Shown here one piece after another: positions 27,698 to 37,144 of a stretch of DNA of 64,000 nt (the first letter of the stretch is position 1; each line of letters starts with the position of its first letter). Below the pieces are notes generated by a model, which saw nothing but the letters and a program-made list of their open reading frames with translations, was not told where the DNA came from and searched no databases. A program made the translations under genes and the position numbers. Source of the stretch: Bacteroidales bacterium (GTDB lineage Bacteria > Bacteroidota > Bacteroidia > Bacteroidales > JAADGE01); contig JAIORQ010000065.1 in the NCBI GenBank assembly GCA_021108035.1, positions 1-64,000 on the forward strand, in the 5' to 3' direction.

Positions 27698-28498
27698 ATG
27701 AGAATTTTAACTTACATTGCAGCATTTTTAATGATATTTAACTTATCTTTTGCGCAAGATCAAGGACCCGAAATGGTATTGATTGAGGGAGGTGAGTTTT
27801 ATATGGGAAACGATTATAGTGCAAATTCAGATGAGAGACCTGAACACCAAGTAATTTTAACTTCATTTTTTATTTCAAAATATGAAGTAACAGTTGACGA
27901 GTATGCAAAATTTTGCAGAGTAACCGGGCATAGATTACCTGAAGGTGAACCGAAAACTCCAATAAATAATATTACTTGGAAAGATGCAATTATGTATTGT
28001 AATTGGTTAAGCAGAGCCAGCAGATTAGAAAGATGCTATGAATTAAAAAGAGACAGTAACAGATTTACTGCAACATTCATTCCCGGAGCAAACGGCTACA
28101 GATTACCTACTGAAGCTGAATGGGAATATGCTGCAAGAGGAGGTATAAAATCTAAATCATATGCTTTCAGCGGCAGCCATGAACTTGATGAAGTAGCTTG
28201 GAGCATTAGTAATTCCGGAAACACCTCTCATGATGTCGGACAAAAAAAACCAAATGAATTAGGTATTTATGACATGACAGGTAATGCCATGGAATGGTGT
28301 TATGATTGGTATGAAGCGAGCTATTATGAAAAATCTCCGGATGATAACCCTTCAGGACCTGAATCCGGCGTCAGTAAAGTATGTAGAGGCGGTAATTTTA
28401 TGTGTCGCCCTGATGTGTTGAGAAACAGCAGAAGATTTAATCTTGAACCTGATAAAAAAGAGGGACTTGCCGGAATAAGATTGGTGAAAAATCAATAA
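27698..28498 (+). CDS. Secreted formylglycine-generating-enzyme-like (SUMF1/FGE-sulfatase) domain protein
   Basis: The protein has 266 residues from the ATG at 27698, chosen because MRILTYIAAFLMIFNLSFAQ is a clean signal peptide; an in-frame ATG at 27662 adds twelve residues ahead of it. The rest is one FGE-sulfatase domain: MVLIEGGEFYMGNDY, RLPTEAEWEYAARGG, MTGNAMEWCYDWYE, VCRGGNFMCRPDVLRNSRR. In true formylglycine-generating enzymes two Cys act near the end (SYMCxxxxC). Here only the first is kept (NFMC) and Leu stands at the second place, so oxidase activity is doubtful. Related Bacteroidota proteins (GldJ/GldK class) use the fold structurally. Confidence 0.75.
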   Translation: MRILTYIAAFLMIFNLSFAQDQGPEMVLIEGGEFYMGNDYSANSDERPEHQVILTSFFISKYEVTVDEYAKFCRVTGHRLPEGEPKTPINNITWKDAIMYCNWLSRASRLERCYELKRDSNRFTATFIPGANGYRLPTEAEWEYAARGGIKSKSYAFSGSHELDEVAWSISNSGNTSHDVGQKKPNELGIYDMTGNAMEWCYDWYEASYYEKSPDDNPSGPESGVSKVCRGGNFMCRPDVLRNSRRFNLEPDKKEGLAGIRLVKNQ

Positions 28499-28522
28499 AT
28501 TTAATTATAAAATATTATTTTT

Positions 28523-28548
28523 AAGCAGTCAATTGACTGCTTTTTTTT
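28523..28548 (+). terminator. Rho-independent terminator
   Basis: A perfect stem GCAGTCAA/TTGACTGC (GCAGTCAATTGACTGC at 28525-28540) is followed by eight T. It ends transcription of the FGE-like gene. The next start codon (28557) comes only nine bases after the T-run. Confidence 0.88.
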
Positions 28549-28556
28549 ATTATATA

Positions 28557-29084
28557 ATGAAAGAATTTCAATTAAGCTTTGAAGACCAAAACATTTCTCT
28601 TGAATCAAAAATTCGGAATATTCGTGAAAATAGAATTCCTCTCAATTTGATATTAGACGGATTAACTAATATTGCAAATATCGGAATGATATTTCGGACA
28701 GCAGATGCTGTTCGTCTGAATAAAATTTACCTTTATAAAGTTAAAGATGATATAAATTTAAATAGTTTAAGAAAGAAATCAAGATCTGCCGTAGAATATG
28801 TAAACCATGAATTTATTAGTGATATTGAGCCTTTGATAGAGTTAAAAAAAATATTTAAATTTGTTGTTTTAGAAAAAACAAATTTGAGCATAAATTATTA
28901 TGAATATGAATATAAAGCCCCGATTTGTTTAATAATCGGTTCTGAAAAAACAGGTGTTTCAAATGAAATTATTAATTTAGCAGATGTCTCTCTTCACTTA
29001 GAAATGAATGGTATAAATTCATCTGTAAATGTTGCTGCAGCTGCAAGTGTTATATTATATGATTTTTTAAATAAATATTGTTGA
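28557..29084 (+). CDS. TrmH/SpoU-family RNA methyltransferase
   Basis: The protein has 175 residues from the ATG at 28557; an in-frame ATG at 28533 lies inside the terminator hairpin and is unlikely. SPOUT motifs are present: motif 1 around ANIGMIFRTADAVRLNKI, motif 2 ICLIIGSEKTGVSNEI and motif 3 LEMNGINSSVNVAAAASVIL. These proteins form a trefoil knot and methylate ribose 2'-OH of tRNA or rRNA with SAM; the exact target is not deducible. Since the gene begins right after a terminator, its transcripts probably come from read-through or a promoter overlapping the hairpin. Confidence 0.82.
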   Translation: MKEFQLSFEDQNISLESKIRNIRENRIPLNLILDGLTNIANIGMIFRTADAVRLNKIYLYKVKDDINLNSLRKKSRSAVEYVNHEFISDIEPLIELKKIFKFVVLEKTNLSINYYEYEYKAPICLIIGSEKTGVSNEIINLADVSLHLEMNGINSSVNVAAAASVILYDFLNKYC

Positions 29085-29086
29085 TA

Positions 29087-30226
29087 ATGGAAAACTTTAT
29101 TGCTTATAATCCAACTGCAATACATTTTGGAAAAGATGTTATTAATGAAATAAGTAAGATTATTAAGTTATACGGAAATAAAGTGTTTTTAATATATGGT
29201 AAAGGATCTGTTGTGAAACACGGATATTATAATTTGATTGTTGAAAAATTGATAAAAGCCGGTATTGAAATTACAGAATATTCCGGAATAAAGCCAAACC
29301 CCGTTGAGACCGATGTTAGAGAAGCTGTTGAAGTAGGGATTAATAACAATGTTGAAATTGTGTTGGCACTGGGTGGTGGAAGTGTTATTGATTCTGCAAA
29401 AGCAATTGCTGTTTGTATTCCGGAAAATTTGGATGTATGGGATGTCGTGAAATCAAAAGTAGTTCCTCAAAAAGCATTGCCAATTTTTACAATATTGACA
29501 TTAGCAGCAACAGGAACAGAAATGAATCCTTATGCCGTAATTCAAAATCATAAAACAAATGAGAAGATTGGTTTCGGATATGATCTTATGTATCCCAAAC
29601 ACTCATTTTTAGACCCGAAATTTACATACACCGTTCCGAAAAATTATACTGCATTCGGAATTGTTGATATAATTGCTCACGCATTTGAGAATTATTTCGG
29701 ATATGGAGAATCGCCTTTGGCTGAAAGATTTGTTGCCTCAATTGTAAAAGAAAGTATGCATTATGCTCCTCTTGTTCTGAAAGAACCGAAAAACTACGAT
29801 TACAGAGCAAACATTATGTTACAATCAACTTATGCTTTAAACGGCACAACGGTTATAGGCAAGGCAGGTGGAGATTGGGGTGTACACAACATTGGTCACA
29901 TATTGTCATTATTGTATGATACACCACACGGAGCAAGTTTGTCTGTTGCATACCCTGCTTGGTTGAAATTAATGAGCAATAAGATCCCTGAAAAAATAAA
30001 AAAACTTTCTGAATTAATTTTTAATACAGATGATATTAATACATTTATTAATAATCTTGAATTTTTTTTTCGTTCAATAAATGCACCGATCAATCTAATT
30101 GAAGCAGGTATAGGATATGACAAAAAAGATGAAATAATCAATTTAATGAAGAAAAATAAAGTATCCGGTTATCATTATTCATTTGATGATTATGAGAAAT
30201 TGGTTGGATTGATGTATGGAAGTTAA
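29087..30226 (+). CDS. Iron-containing alcohol dehydrogenase (butanol dehydrogenase type)
   Basis: The 379-residue protein from the ATG at 29087 shows NAD(P) binding in ALGGGSVIDSAKAIAV and metal ligands in VDIIAHAFENYF and HNIGHILSLLYDTPHG (Asp and three His pattern of group III Fe-ADH, YqhD/BdhA type). It begins with NFIAYNPTAIHFGKDVI, typical of the butanol dehydrogenase branch, which reduces aldehydes with NADPH. The start lies two bases after the TrmH-like stop, so the pair is one transcript although the functions are unrelated. Confidence 0.9.
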   Translation: MENFIAYNPTAIHFGKDVINEISKIIKLYGNKVFLIYGKGSVVKHGYYNLIVEKLIKAGIEITEYSGIKPNPVETDVREAVEVGINNNVEIVLALGGGSVIDSAKAIAVCIPENLDVWDVVKSKVVPQKALPIFTILTLAATGTEMNPYAVIQNHKTNEKIGFGYDLMYPKHSFLDPKFTYTVPKNYTAFGIVDIIAHAFENYFGYGESPLAERFVASIVKESMHYAPLVLKEPKNYDYRANIMLQSTYALNGTTVIGKAGGDWGVHNIGHILSLLYDTPHGASLSVAYPAWLKLMSNKIPEKIKKLSELIFNTDDINTFINNLEFFFRSINAPINLIEAGIGYDKKDEIINLMKKNKVSGYHYSFDDYEKLVGLMYGS

Positions 30227-30293
30227 AATTGTTTTCAAAAGATTGGCATTGCCTTAACAATATAACAACAGAATAATTCAACAAAGTAAATAA

Positions 30294-33182
30294 ATGCAAG
30301 CATTTCTGTACGAAACAGCAAAAGAAATTTTATGCAAATATAAGTTGGATATACATTCATATTGCTTTGTGTTTCCTAATAAAAGAACAAATTTCTTTTT
30401 CCGCAAATATTATTCAGAACTTTACGGTGCATCTCATAAGGCACCTAAAATGCTTGAGATAAGAAGATTGATACATCAATTCACAAAATTAACTGATGTT
30501 GATGATTTGGCTGTTATATTTAAACTTTATAAGATATTTAAAAAAACAGATATAGACAGTAAACATAATTTTGATCAATTTTATAAATTAGGAGAAATTA
30601 TTTTGTCTGACTTTAATGAAATTGACAGTTGGTTAACAGACCCCATACAAATATTTAAGAATATCACAGACATTAAAGAAATTGAAACTCATTTTGATTG
30701 GTTAACTGAAGAACAAAAGGATGTTTTGAAAAAGTTTTGGATTAATTTTGCTGTTGATGAGAAAAGTAAAGAAAAAAAAATGTTTTTGGAACTATGGAAC
30801 ATTCTGCCGAATGTTTACAAAGAACTGAAAGAATATTTATTAAAAAGAAAAATTGCATACACCGGATTGCTTTACAGAGTATTATCAGATTTAATTGATC
30901 AAGATAAGCTTAATACAAATCAATACATAAAATACATCTTTATTGGGTTTAATGCCTTAAACAGCGCTGAACTTAAGTTATTCAAACACTTGGATAAAGA
31001 GGGGCAAGCTGAATTTTATTGGGATACAGATAAATATTATCATCTTGACAATAAACAAGAAGCAGGTGATTTTTTGAGAAAAAACTTTTCTGCTCTTAAT
31101 ATTAGCACCAAAAATATTCCTGAAAACTTTTTGAAGTCCAAAGAAATCAATTTGACAGGCGTATCGTTAAATCTTGGTCAGGCAAAGATTCTTCCTGAAA
31201 TTTTAAAGAAAATCAGAAATGAAGAAATATCAGACAGAACAGCAATTATTTTGGCAGATGAACATATGCTTTTCCCTGTAATAAATTCTTTGCCCGAATA
31301 TGTTGATTTAATCAATGTAACTATGGGTTATCCCATGAAACTGACACCCGTTTTTCAGTTTATAAAACTATATTCTGATTTGCATGTTCAATCTAATAAA
31401 AATAAAAGCAATACATATTATTATAAGTATGTAATTAATCTTTTAAAGCATCCTTATGTTGCAGAAAACGACAAAGAACTTAATGAAAAAGTAATAAATG
31501 AGATTAATAAAAATAATTCTGTTTATATTCCTGCTAATTTATTCTCAAACAAAAAAAATAATTTTTATAAATTGCTGTTTTTAAAAATTCCTGACAAAGA
31601 TGCTTCAATAACTTTCTTACAAACTTTATTGAATTTATTATTTATAATTTTTGATAAAACAAAAGATGAAGAAGGTAATACAGTTAAAAATCTTAAAAAT
31701 GAATATATTCACAGAGCTTATACAAAAACAAAAAGATTAAAAGAACTTCTTTTGGAAAATGATGTTGAGACAGGATTAAAATTAACTGCGGATATTTTGA
31801 TGCAAATAATGAGAACCGATCAAATTTCTTTTGAAGGTGATGCAGTGGAAGGTCTCCAATTAATGGGTTTGATGGAATCTCGAAACTTGGATTTTAAAAA
31901 CATTATTCTTTTAGGTTTTAATGAAGGAAATATTCCTTCAGTTTCAAAAAAACCTACATTTTTATCTCAAAGTATCAGATATGCTTTTGAAATGCCTGTT
32001 ATTAAACATCAAGATTCTGTTTATGCATATTTGTTTTACCGATTATTACAAAAAGCAGAAAATATTAATTTAGTTTATAATAACATTGTAAATGAATCAA
32101 ATTCAGGGGAAGTAAGCAGATTTGCTTTTCAATTGTTGTATGAATCCGGTTTAAAGATTAATCATATACAATATAATGAAAAATTATTTCCGGTTGAACC
32201 AAATGAGATTTCCGTAAAAAAAACACCGGAAGTTCTAAAAAAGCTTGATAAATTTACTTCCGAATCAACTAATGCTTTTAAAAAAATTTCGCCGGCAGCT
32301 CTTAATACTTATCTTGATTGTTCATTAAAATTCTATATGAAATATGTTGCGGAAATTAAAGAAAGTAAAGAAGTAGAAGAAGAATTTTCTTCTGCAACTT
32401 TTGGTTCATTATTGCATTTAATACTTGAAAATGTATATACAGAGTTAAAAACAAAAAAAGGTAACAGTATAGTTAAACCTGAAGATTTTGAACTGATATT
32501 TGTAAGTCTTCCTGAAATTATTGAATTATCTTATAATAAATATTATAAAAATCAGACAATTAAAACTATAGGCAGTCAAATTATTATTAAAGAAGTCTTA
32601 TTGAGATATGTAACTTCTGTTTTAAAAACAGATAAAGAATATGCTCCGTTTGAAATTATATCTTTAGAAGCTGATGATGATTTTTCAACACAAATTGAAA
32701 TTGAAGTTGATAAACAAATTAAACAAGTATTGCTGAACGGTATAATTGACAGAATTGATAAAAAAAACAATATATATCGAGTTATTGATTATAAAACAGG
32801 TCAACCGAACAATAAATTTGCCTCTGTAGAATCATTATTTAATTCTGAATTGAAAAAAAGATCATCACATGTTTTTCAAACTTTTTTTTATACATATTTA
32901 TTTATTAAGAGTAAAAAAGATGATAAAATCAATGTAAAACCGGGCATTTATTATACTCGTTCAATGAATAAATCATCATACGATGAATCTGTGAAAATGA
33001 AAATAGCTCATAATAAAGATATTACAATTGATGAAATAGAATTAATTAAAATAATACCTGAATTTATTAATGAAATAAAAAAATTACTGATTGAAATATT
33101 TTCTTCGGAATATTCATTTGTCCAAACAGATAACACAGATATATGTAAATATTGCAGTTATAATATGATTTGCAGTAAATAA
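30294..33182 (+). CDS. AddB-like helicase/nuclease subunit with C-terminal PD-(D/E)XK domain
   Basis: The 962-residue protein opens with an AddB-type inactivated helicase core (SYCFVFPNKRTNFFFRKYYS replaces a canonical Walker A). The C terminus is a RecB/Cas4-like nuclease: GSLLHLILENVY, LNGIIDRIDKKNNIYRVIDY then KTGQPN. Four cysteines suit an iron-sulfur staple: one in ALNTYLDCSLKFY (about residue 678) and three in CKYCSYNMIC at the very end. It would work with AddA in double-strand-break processing, but addA is not in the window. Bacteroidota AddB proteins of this size are known as PD-(D/E)XK nuclease family proteins. Confidence 0.85.
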   Translation: MQAFLYETAKEILCKYKLDIHSYCFVFPNKRTNFFFRKYYSELYGASHKAPKMLEIRRLIHQFTKLTDVDDLAVIFKLYKIFKKTDIDSKHNFDQFYKLGEIILSDFNEIDSWLTDPIQIFKNITDIKEIETHFDWLTEEQKDVLKKFWINFAVDEKSKEKKMFLELWNILPNVYKELKEYLLKRKIAYTGLLYRVLSDLIDQDKLNTNQYIKYIFIGFNALNSAELKLFKHLDKEGQAEFYWDTDKYYHLDNKQEAGDFLRKNFSALNISTKNIPENFLKSKEINLTGVSLNLGQAKILPEILKKIRNEEISDRTAIILADEHMLFPVINSLPEYVDLINVTMGYPMKLTPVFQFIKLYSDLHVQSNKNKSNTYYYKYVINLLKHPYVAENDKELNEKVINEINKNNSVYIPANLFSNKKNNFYKLLFLKIPDKDASITFLQTLLNLLFIIFDKTKDEEGNTVKNLKNEYIHRAYTKTKRLKELLLENDVETGLKLTADILMQIMRTDQISFEGDAVEGLQLMGLMESRNLDFKNIILLGFNEGNIPSVSKKPTFLSQSIRYAFEMPVIKHQDSVYAYLFYRLLQKAENINLVYNNIVNESNSGEVSRFAFQLLYESGLKINHIQYNEKLFPVEPNEISVKKTPEVLKKLDKFTSESTNAFKKISPAALNTYLDCSLKFYMKYVAEIKESKEVEEEFSSATFGSLLHLILENVYTELKTKKGNSIVKPEDFELIFVSLPEIIELSYNKYYKNQTIKTIGSQIIIKEVLLRYVTSVLKTDKEYAPFEIISLEADDDFSTQIEIEVDKQIKQVLLNGIIDRIDKKNNIYRVIDYKTGQPNNKFASVESLFNSELKKRSSHVFQTFFYTYLFIKSKKDDKINVKPGIYYTRSMNKSSYDESVKMKIAHNKDITIDEIELIKIIPEFINEIKKLLIEIFSSEYSFVQTDNTDICKYCSYNMICSK

Positions 33183-33220
33183 TTTCATTATCTTTACATT
33201 TATGGAAGAACTTATAATAA

Positions 33221-35086
33221 ATGGATAAAGAACTTTCAAAATTATTTAATACAGGACCTGTAGTTGTCTTTAAATGGGATATTGAAAACTCATCTGTTGT
33301 CTCTGTGTCTGAAAATGCTGAGGATATATTCGGTTATTCTATAGATGAAATAACTTCGGGCAGTGCATTTTTATTTAAAGTAATCAGAAAAAATAATATT
33401 TCCAAAATAACGAAACTTATTTTTGAAATTAAAAAGAGTGATTCTGATACGTTTACTATAGATAATTTTGAAATAAAATTAAAAAATAAAAAAATAAAGT
33501 GGATAAAAGTCCATTTAAAAATTGAAAAAAATAATAATAATAAACCAATATTTTGTTCCGGTTATGCTATTGATATAACAAATGAAGTTGAAACAGAGAA
33601 GAAACTTAAGGAAAGTGAAACAAAATATCGTATAATCTCTGAATATTCAACGGATATTATCTTTATGATCAGCAGAACAGGTAAAATTTTATACATAAAT
33701 AAACCTGTAAAAGAAACATCAGGTTTTAATGCATCTGAAATTGTAGAAGAAAACTTTCGAAAATTTGTTCCTATATCTGAAATTCCAAGATGTTTATCAA
33801 AATTAACCAAAGCTTTTCTCGGCAAAGAAGTTCGTAATTTCAGGACATATGCAATAAATGATAAAAAAGAACTTATTCCCATTGAAATCAGCGGAAAGAT
33901 AGTTAATTATAAAGGAAAGAAAGTAGGTTTGGGCTTTGTAAGAAATGTCAGTGAGCAAGAAGAATATGAAAATGAACTGAAAAAACTTTCATCTGCAGTA
34001 GAATTTTCCGTAAACGGAGTATTAATAACTGATTCAAGCGGAAGAACAGAGTATTTGAACAAAAAATATTCAAAAATTTCGGGTTTTAATTATTCTGATC
34101 TTAAAGGAAAATTATTCAGGTTATTCGAAAGCAAAAATTCTGCATTGTTTAATGAAATGTCTGACAGTATAAATAATAAAGGAGCATGGCAAGATGAGTT
34201 CTATCAAAAAACGAAGACCGGAAAACCATATTGGGAACATATTTCTGTTGCACCAATCTACAGCAAAAAGAAAGAAATAATAAATTATATTATAATAACT
34301 CAGGATGTTACAAACAGAATAAAAGTTGAAAAGGAATTAATTTTGGCAAAAGAAAAAGCTGAAGAAAGTGAGCGTCTGAAATCTGCTTTTTTGGCTAATA
34401 TGTCACACGAAATCAGAACACCACTGAATGCAATTTTAGGATTTGCGGATTTTATTAAAAATAAAAATTTGGAAATTGAAAAGCAGAAAAAATTTGCCGA
34501 TATTATTCTGGAAAGCGGAACTCATTTGCTCGATTTGATAAACAACATTGTAAATTTAGCAAAATTAGAAGCCGGGCAAGTTGAAATAAATGAAAGCTTT
34601 GTAAATATTAAAGATTTGTTTGAAGAATTGTATATGATATTCAAACCAAACATCCAAAATCCCGATATTGAATTTAACTATCAAATTAAAGACCAACATT
34701 TAATTAAAGATTTCATAAGTGACAGAACCGGAATTAAACAAATATTTATTAATCTTATTAGTAATGCACTAAAATTTACTGAAAAAGGATATGTAAGATA
34801 TACTTGTATGTATATGAAAGATAAACTTTTATTTACTGTTGAAGATACAGGAATAGGAATTCCTCAAAATTTTAAAAAGGAGATATTTGACAGATTCAGT
34901 CAAGTATATAATATCTCTGAAAAGTATGGCGGCACAGGTTTGGGGCTGTCTATTGTTTTGGAAAATGTTAAATTATTAGACGGAAAAATTCGACTTGAAA
35001 CCGAAATAAATAAAGGTACAAGTTTTTATATTGAATTTCCATACCTGTTACCAGACAAGAAAAGAGTTTCCCGTAAGATATCTTAA
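33221..35086 (+). CDS. PAS-domain sensor histidine kinase (soluble)
   Basis: The 621-residue protein has no membrane segment. Three PAS domains lie at about 10-125, 130-245 and 255-372; the third is followed by a PAC-like stretch YIIITQDVTNRIKVEKEL. The HisKA box is LANMSHEIRTPLNAILGFAD (His about 394), then HATPase boxes LINLISNALKFTEKGYVRY, VEDTGIGIPQNFKKEIFDRF and GGTGLGLSIVLENVKLL. It senses a cytoplasmic ligand or redox state through PAS; no response regulator is adjacent, so it belongs to the orphan kinases. It lies between the AddB-like gene and korA on the same strand. Confidence 0.88.
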   Translation: MDKELSKLFNTGPVVVFKWDIENSSVVSVSENAEDIFGYSIDEITSGSAFLFKVIRKNNISKITKLIFEIKKSDSDTFTIDNFEIKLKNKKIKWIKVHLKIEKNNNNKPIFCSGYAIDITNEVETEKKLKESETKYRIISEYSTDIIFMISRTGKILYINKPVKETSGFNASEIVEENFRKFVPISEIPRCLSKLTKAFLGKEVRNFRTYAINDKKELIPIEISGKIVNYKGKKVGLGFVRNVSEQEEYENELKKLSSAVEFSVNGVLITDSSGRTEYLNKKYSKISGFNYSDLKGKLFRLFESKNSALFNEMSDSINNKGAWQDEFYQKTKTGKPYWEHISVAPIYSKKKEIINYIIITQDVTNRIKVEKELILAKEKAEESERLKSAFLANMSHEIRTPLNAILGFADFIKNKNLEIEKQKKFADIILESGTHLLDLINNIVNLAKLEAGQVEINESFVNIKDLFEELYMIFKPNIQNPDIEFNYQIKDQHLIKDFISDRTGIKQIFINLISNALKFTEKGYVRYTCMYMKDKLLFTVEDTGIGIPQNFKKEIFDRFSQVYNISEKYGGTGLGLSIVLENVKLLDGKIRLETEINKGTSFYIEFPYLLPDKKRVSRKIS

Positions 35087-35302
35087 CAGTAAAAAGAAAC
35101 TGCTCTATATGATTTATGCCGAGCAAATATATTTAATATTTATTCGGAATTGTATAAAAATATATTTCGAATGTATTTGCTGTAAATTTTGGATGAAATT
35201 AGAATTCATTCTAAATTTTATAACAAAAATCGCAATTATTTAAAAAAGATATTTTTACATTTACCGGCTGTATTTATAAATTGAAAACAATATTATTCTA
35301 TT

Positions 35303-37138
35303 ATGGCAAAAAAAATTATTGAAGTTGATGAAGTTGTTGTAAAATTTGCAGGCGATTCAGGCGACGGAATGCAACTTACGGGAACACAGTTCTCCGATAC
35401 ATCCGCACTTCTCGGTGATGATATTTCTACTTTTCCGGACTATCCGGCTGAGATTAGAGCTCCTGTCGGAACCGTAGGCGGAGTTTCAGGTTTTCAACTT
35501 CATTTCGGAAAAATTGTTGATAATCCCGGAGATTTTTGTGATGTATTAGTAGCAATGAACCCTGCTGCTTTAAAGGCAAATATGAGATGGGTAAAAGACG
35601 GCGGAACAATTATTATTGATACTGATTCTTTTACTGATAAGAACTTTGCAAAAGCGGGTTTTCAACAAGAAAATTTGAAAGAAATATATCAAGATTTTAA
35701 TGTTATTCAAGCTCCAATGACAACTTTAACTAAAGAAACATTAGTTAATTCAGGTTTGGATAATAAAAGCATGGTTCGCAGTAAAAATATGTTTGCTCTC
35801 GGTATGGTTTATTGTATATTTGACAGGCCACTCAATTATACTGAAAAATTCCTTGATAAAAAGTTTGTAAAAAAGCCAAATATAGCAGAATCAAATAAAA
35901 AAACTTTAAGAAGCGGATTTAATTATGCTGTTACTATTCATGCAATGCCTTCATACAGAGTGCATTCTTCAAATTCACTTGAAAAAGGCAGATACAGAAA
36001 TATGAATGGTAACACTGCAGCAGCATGGGGATTACTCGCTGCTGCTGAAAAAGCAAATTTACCGTTTTTTCTTGGCTCATATCCAATAACACCTGCTTCT
36101 GAAATCCTTGTTGAAATATCTTTAAGAAAAGATCTCGGAGCCAAATCGTTTCAGGCTGAAGACGAAATAGGCGGTATTGTAACTGCTGTTGGTGCAAGTT
36201 TTGCCGGAAATTTGGCCGCAACTTCAACTTCAGGTCCCGGATTAGCATTAAAATCGGAAGCAATAGGATTAGCAGTAATTACGGAATTACCGCTTGTTAT
36301 TGTTAATGTTCAACGCGGTGGTCCGTCAACAGGCCTGCCTACAAAAACCGAACAATCAGATTTATTTCAAGCTCTTTACGGAAGAAACGGTGAAAGTCCG
36401 GTGCCTGTTATTGCAGCAAGCTCACCTTCAAATTGTTTCGATTATGCTTTTGAAGCAGGTAAGATCGCATTAGAACATATGACTCCGGTATTATTATTAA
36501 CAGACGGTTTCCTCGCAAACGGAACTGAACCGTGGAAAATTCCTTCAATGGCAGATATGCCTGTAATTAAACATAAACTAAAGCCAAAAGGCGAAGGCGA
36601 ATATTTACCATACAAAAGAGACCCTGAAACTTTGGTCAGAGAATGGGCAATACCCGGAACAGAGGGTTACGAACACAGAGTAGGAGGGCTTGAAAAAATG
36701 GATTTAACCGGTAATGTTTCATATATACCGGAAAACCATGAACTGATGACTAAATACAGAGCTGATAAAGTTCAAAATTTGGAAAATGTTTTCCCCGAAT
36801 TAAAAGTTGAAGGAGATGAAGATGCCGATTTATTAGTAATAGCTTGGGGTAGTACTTACGGACATATTACAACTGCCGTAAGAGAATTGAATAAAGAAGG
36901 TTATAAAGTAGCACATGCTCATTTTAACTATATTAATCCTTTGCCGAAAAATACGGCGGATGTTTTCGGAAAATATAAGAAACATCTCGTTTGTGAAATG
37001 AATCTCGGCCAATTTGCCGGTTATCTTGATATGAAACATCCTGAATTTGAATATCTTAAATTTAACAAAATACAAGGATTACCTTTTACGGTAGTAGAAC
37101 TAAAAGAAAAAATTAAACAATTAACCGGAAAAAATTAA
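35303..37138 (+). CDS. korA: 2-oxoacid:ferredoxin oxidoreductase, fused gamma-alpha subunit (KorA)
   Basis: The 611-residue protein starts with the gamma domain (VVKFAGDSGDGMQLTGTQFS, PDYPAEIRAPVGTVGGVSG), then the alpha-subunit PYR domain (GNTAAAWGLLAAAEKA, GSYPITPASEILVEISLRKD, FQAEDEIGGIVTAVGASFAG, TSTSGPGLALKSEAIGLAV). With KorB it oxidises 2-oxoglutarate (or another 2-oxoacid) with CoA, reducing ferredoxin, as used in anaerobic metabolism and reductive carboxylation. The gamma-alpha fusion is the usual form in Bacteroidota. korB starts six bases after its stop. Confidence 0.92.
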   Translation: MAKKIIEVDEVVVKFAGDSGDGMQLTGTQFSDTSALLGDDISTFPDYPAEIRAPVGTVGGVSGFQLHFGKIVDNPGDFCDVLVAMNPAALKANMRWVKDGGTIIIDTDSFTDKNFAKAGFQQENLKEIYQDFNVIQAPMTTLTKETLVNSGLDNKSMVRSKNMFALGMVYCIFDRPLNYTEKFLDKKFVKKPNIAESNKKTLRSGFNYAVTIHAMPSYRVHSSNSLEKGRYRNMNGNTAAAWGLLAAAEKANLPFFLGSYPITPASEILVEISLRKDLGAKSFQAEDEIGGIVTAVGASFAGNLAATSTSGPGLALKSEAIGLAVITELPLVIVNVQRGGPSTGLPTKTEQSDLFQALYGRNGESPVPVIAASSPSNCFDYAFEAGKIALEHMTPVLLLTDGFLANGTEPWKIPSMADMPVIKHKLKPKGEGEYLPYKRDPETLVREWAIPGTEGYEHRVGGLEKMDLTGNVSYIPENHELMTKYRADKVQNLENVFPELKVEGDEDADLLVIAWGSTYGHITTAVRELNKEGYKVAHAHFNYINPLPKNTADVFGKYKKHLVCEMNLGQFAGYLDMKHPEFEYLKFNKIQGLPFTVVELKEKIKQLTGKN

Positions 37139-37144
37139 TAAGAC

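Noticed and set aside
35031-35243. A 70-codon frame overlapping the end of the PAS kinase gene
   Set aside because: It overlaps the kinase in another frame and has Cys/Ile-rich, non-protein-like composition without a start signal.
35903-36263. Long minus-strand frames inside korA
   Set aside because: They are shadows of the well-conserved KorA reading frame.
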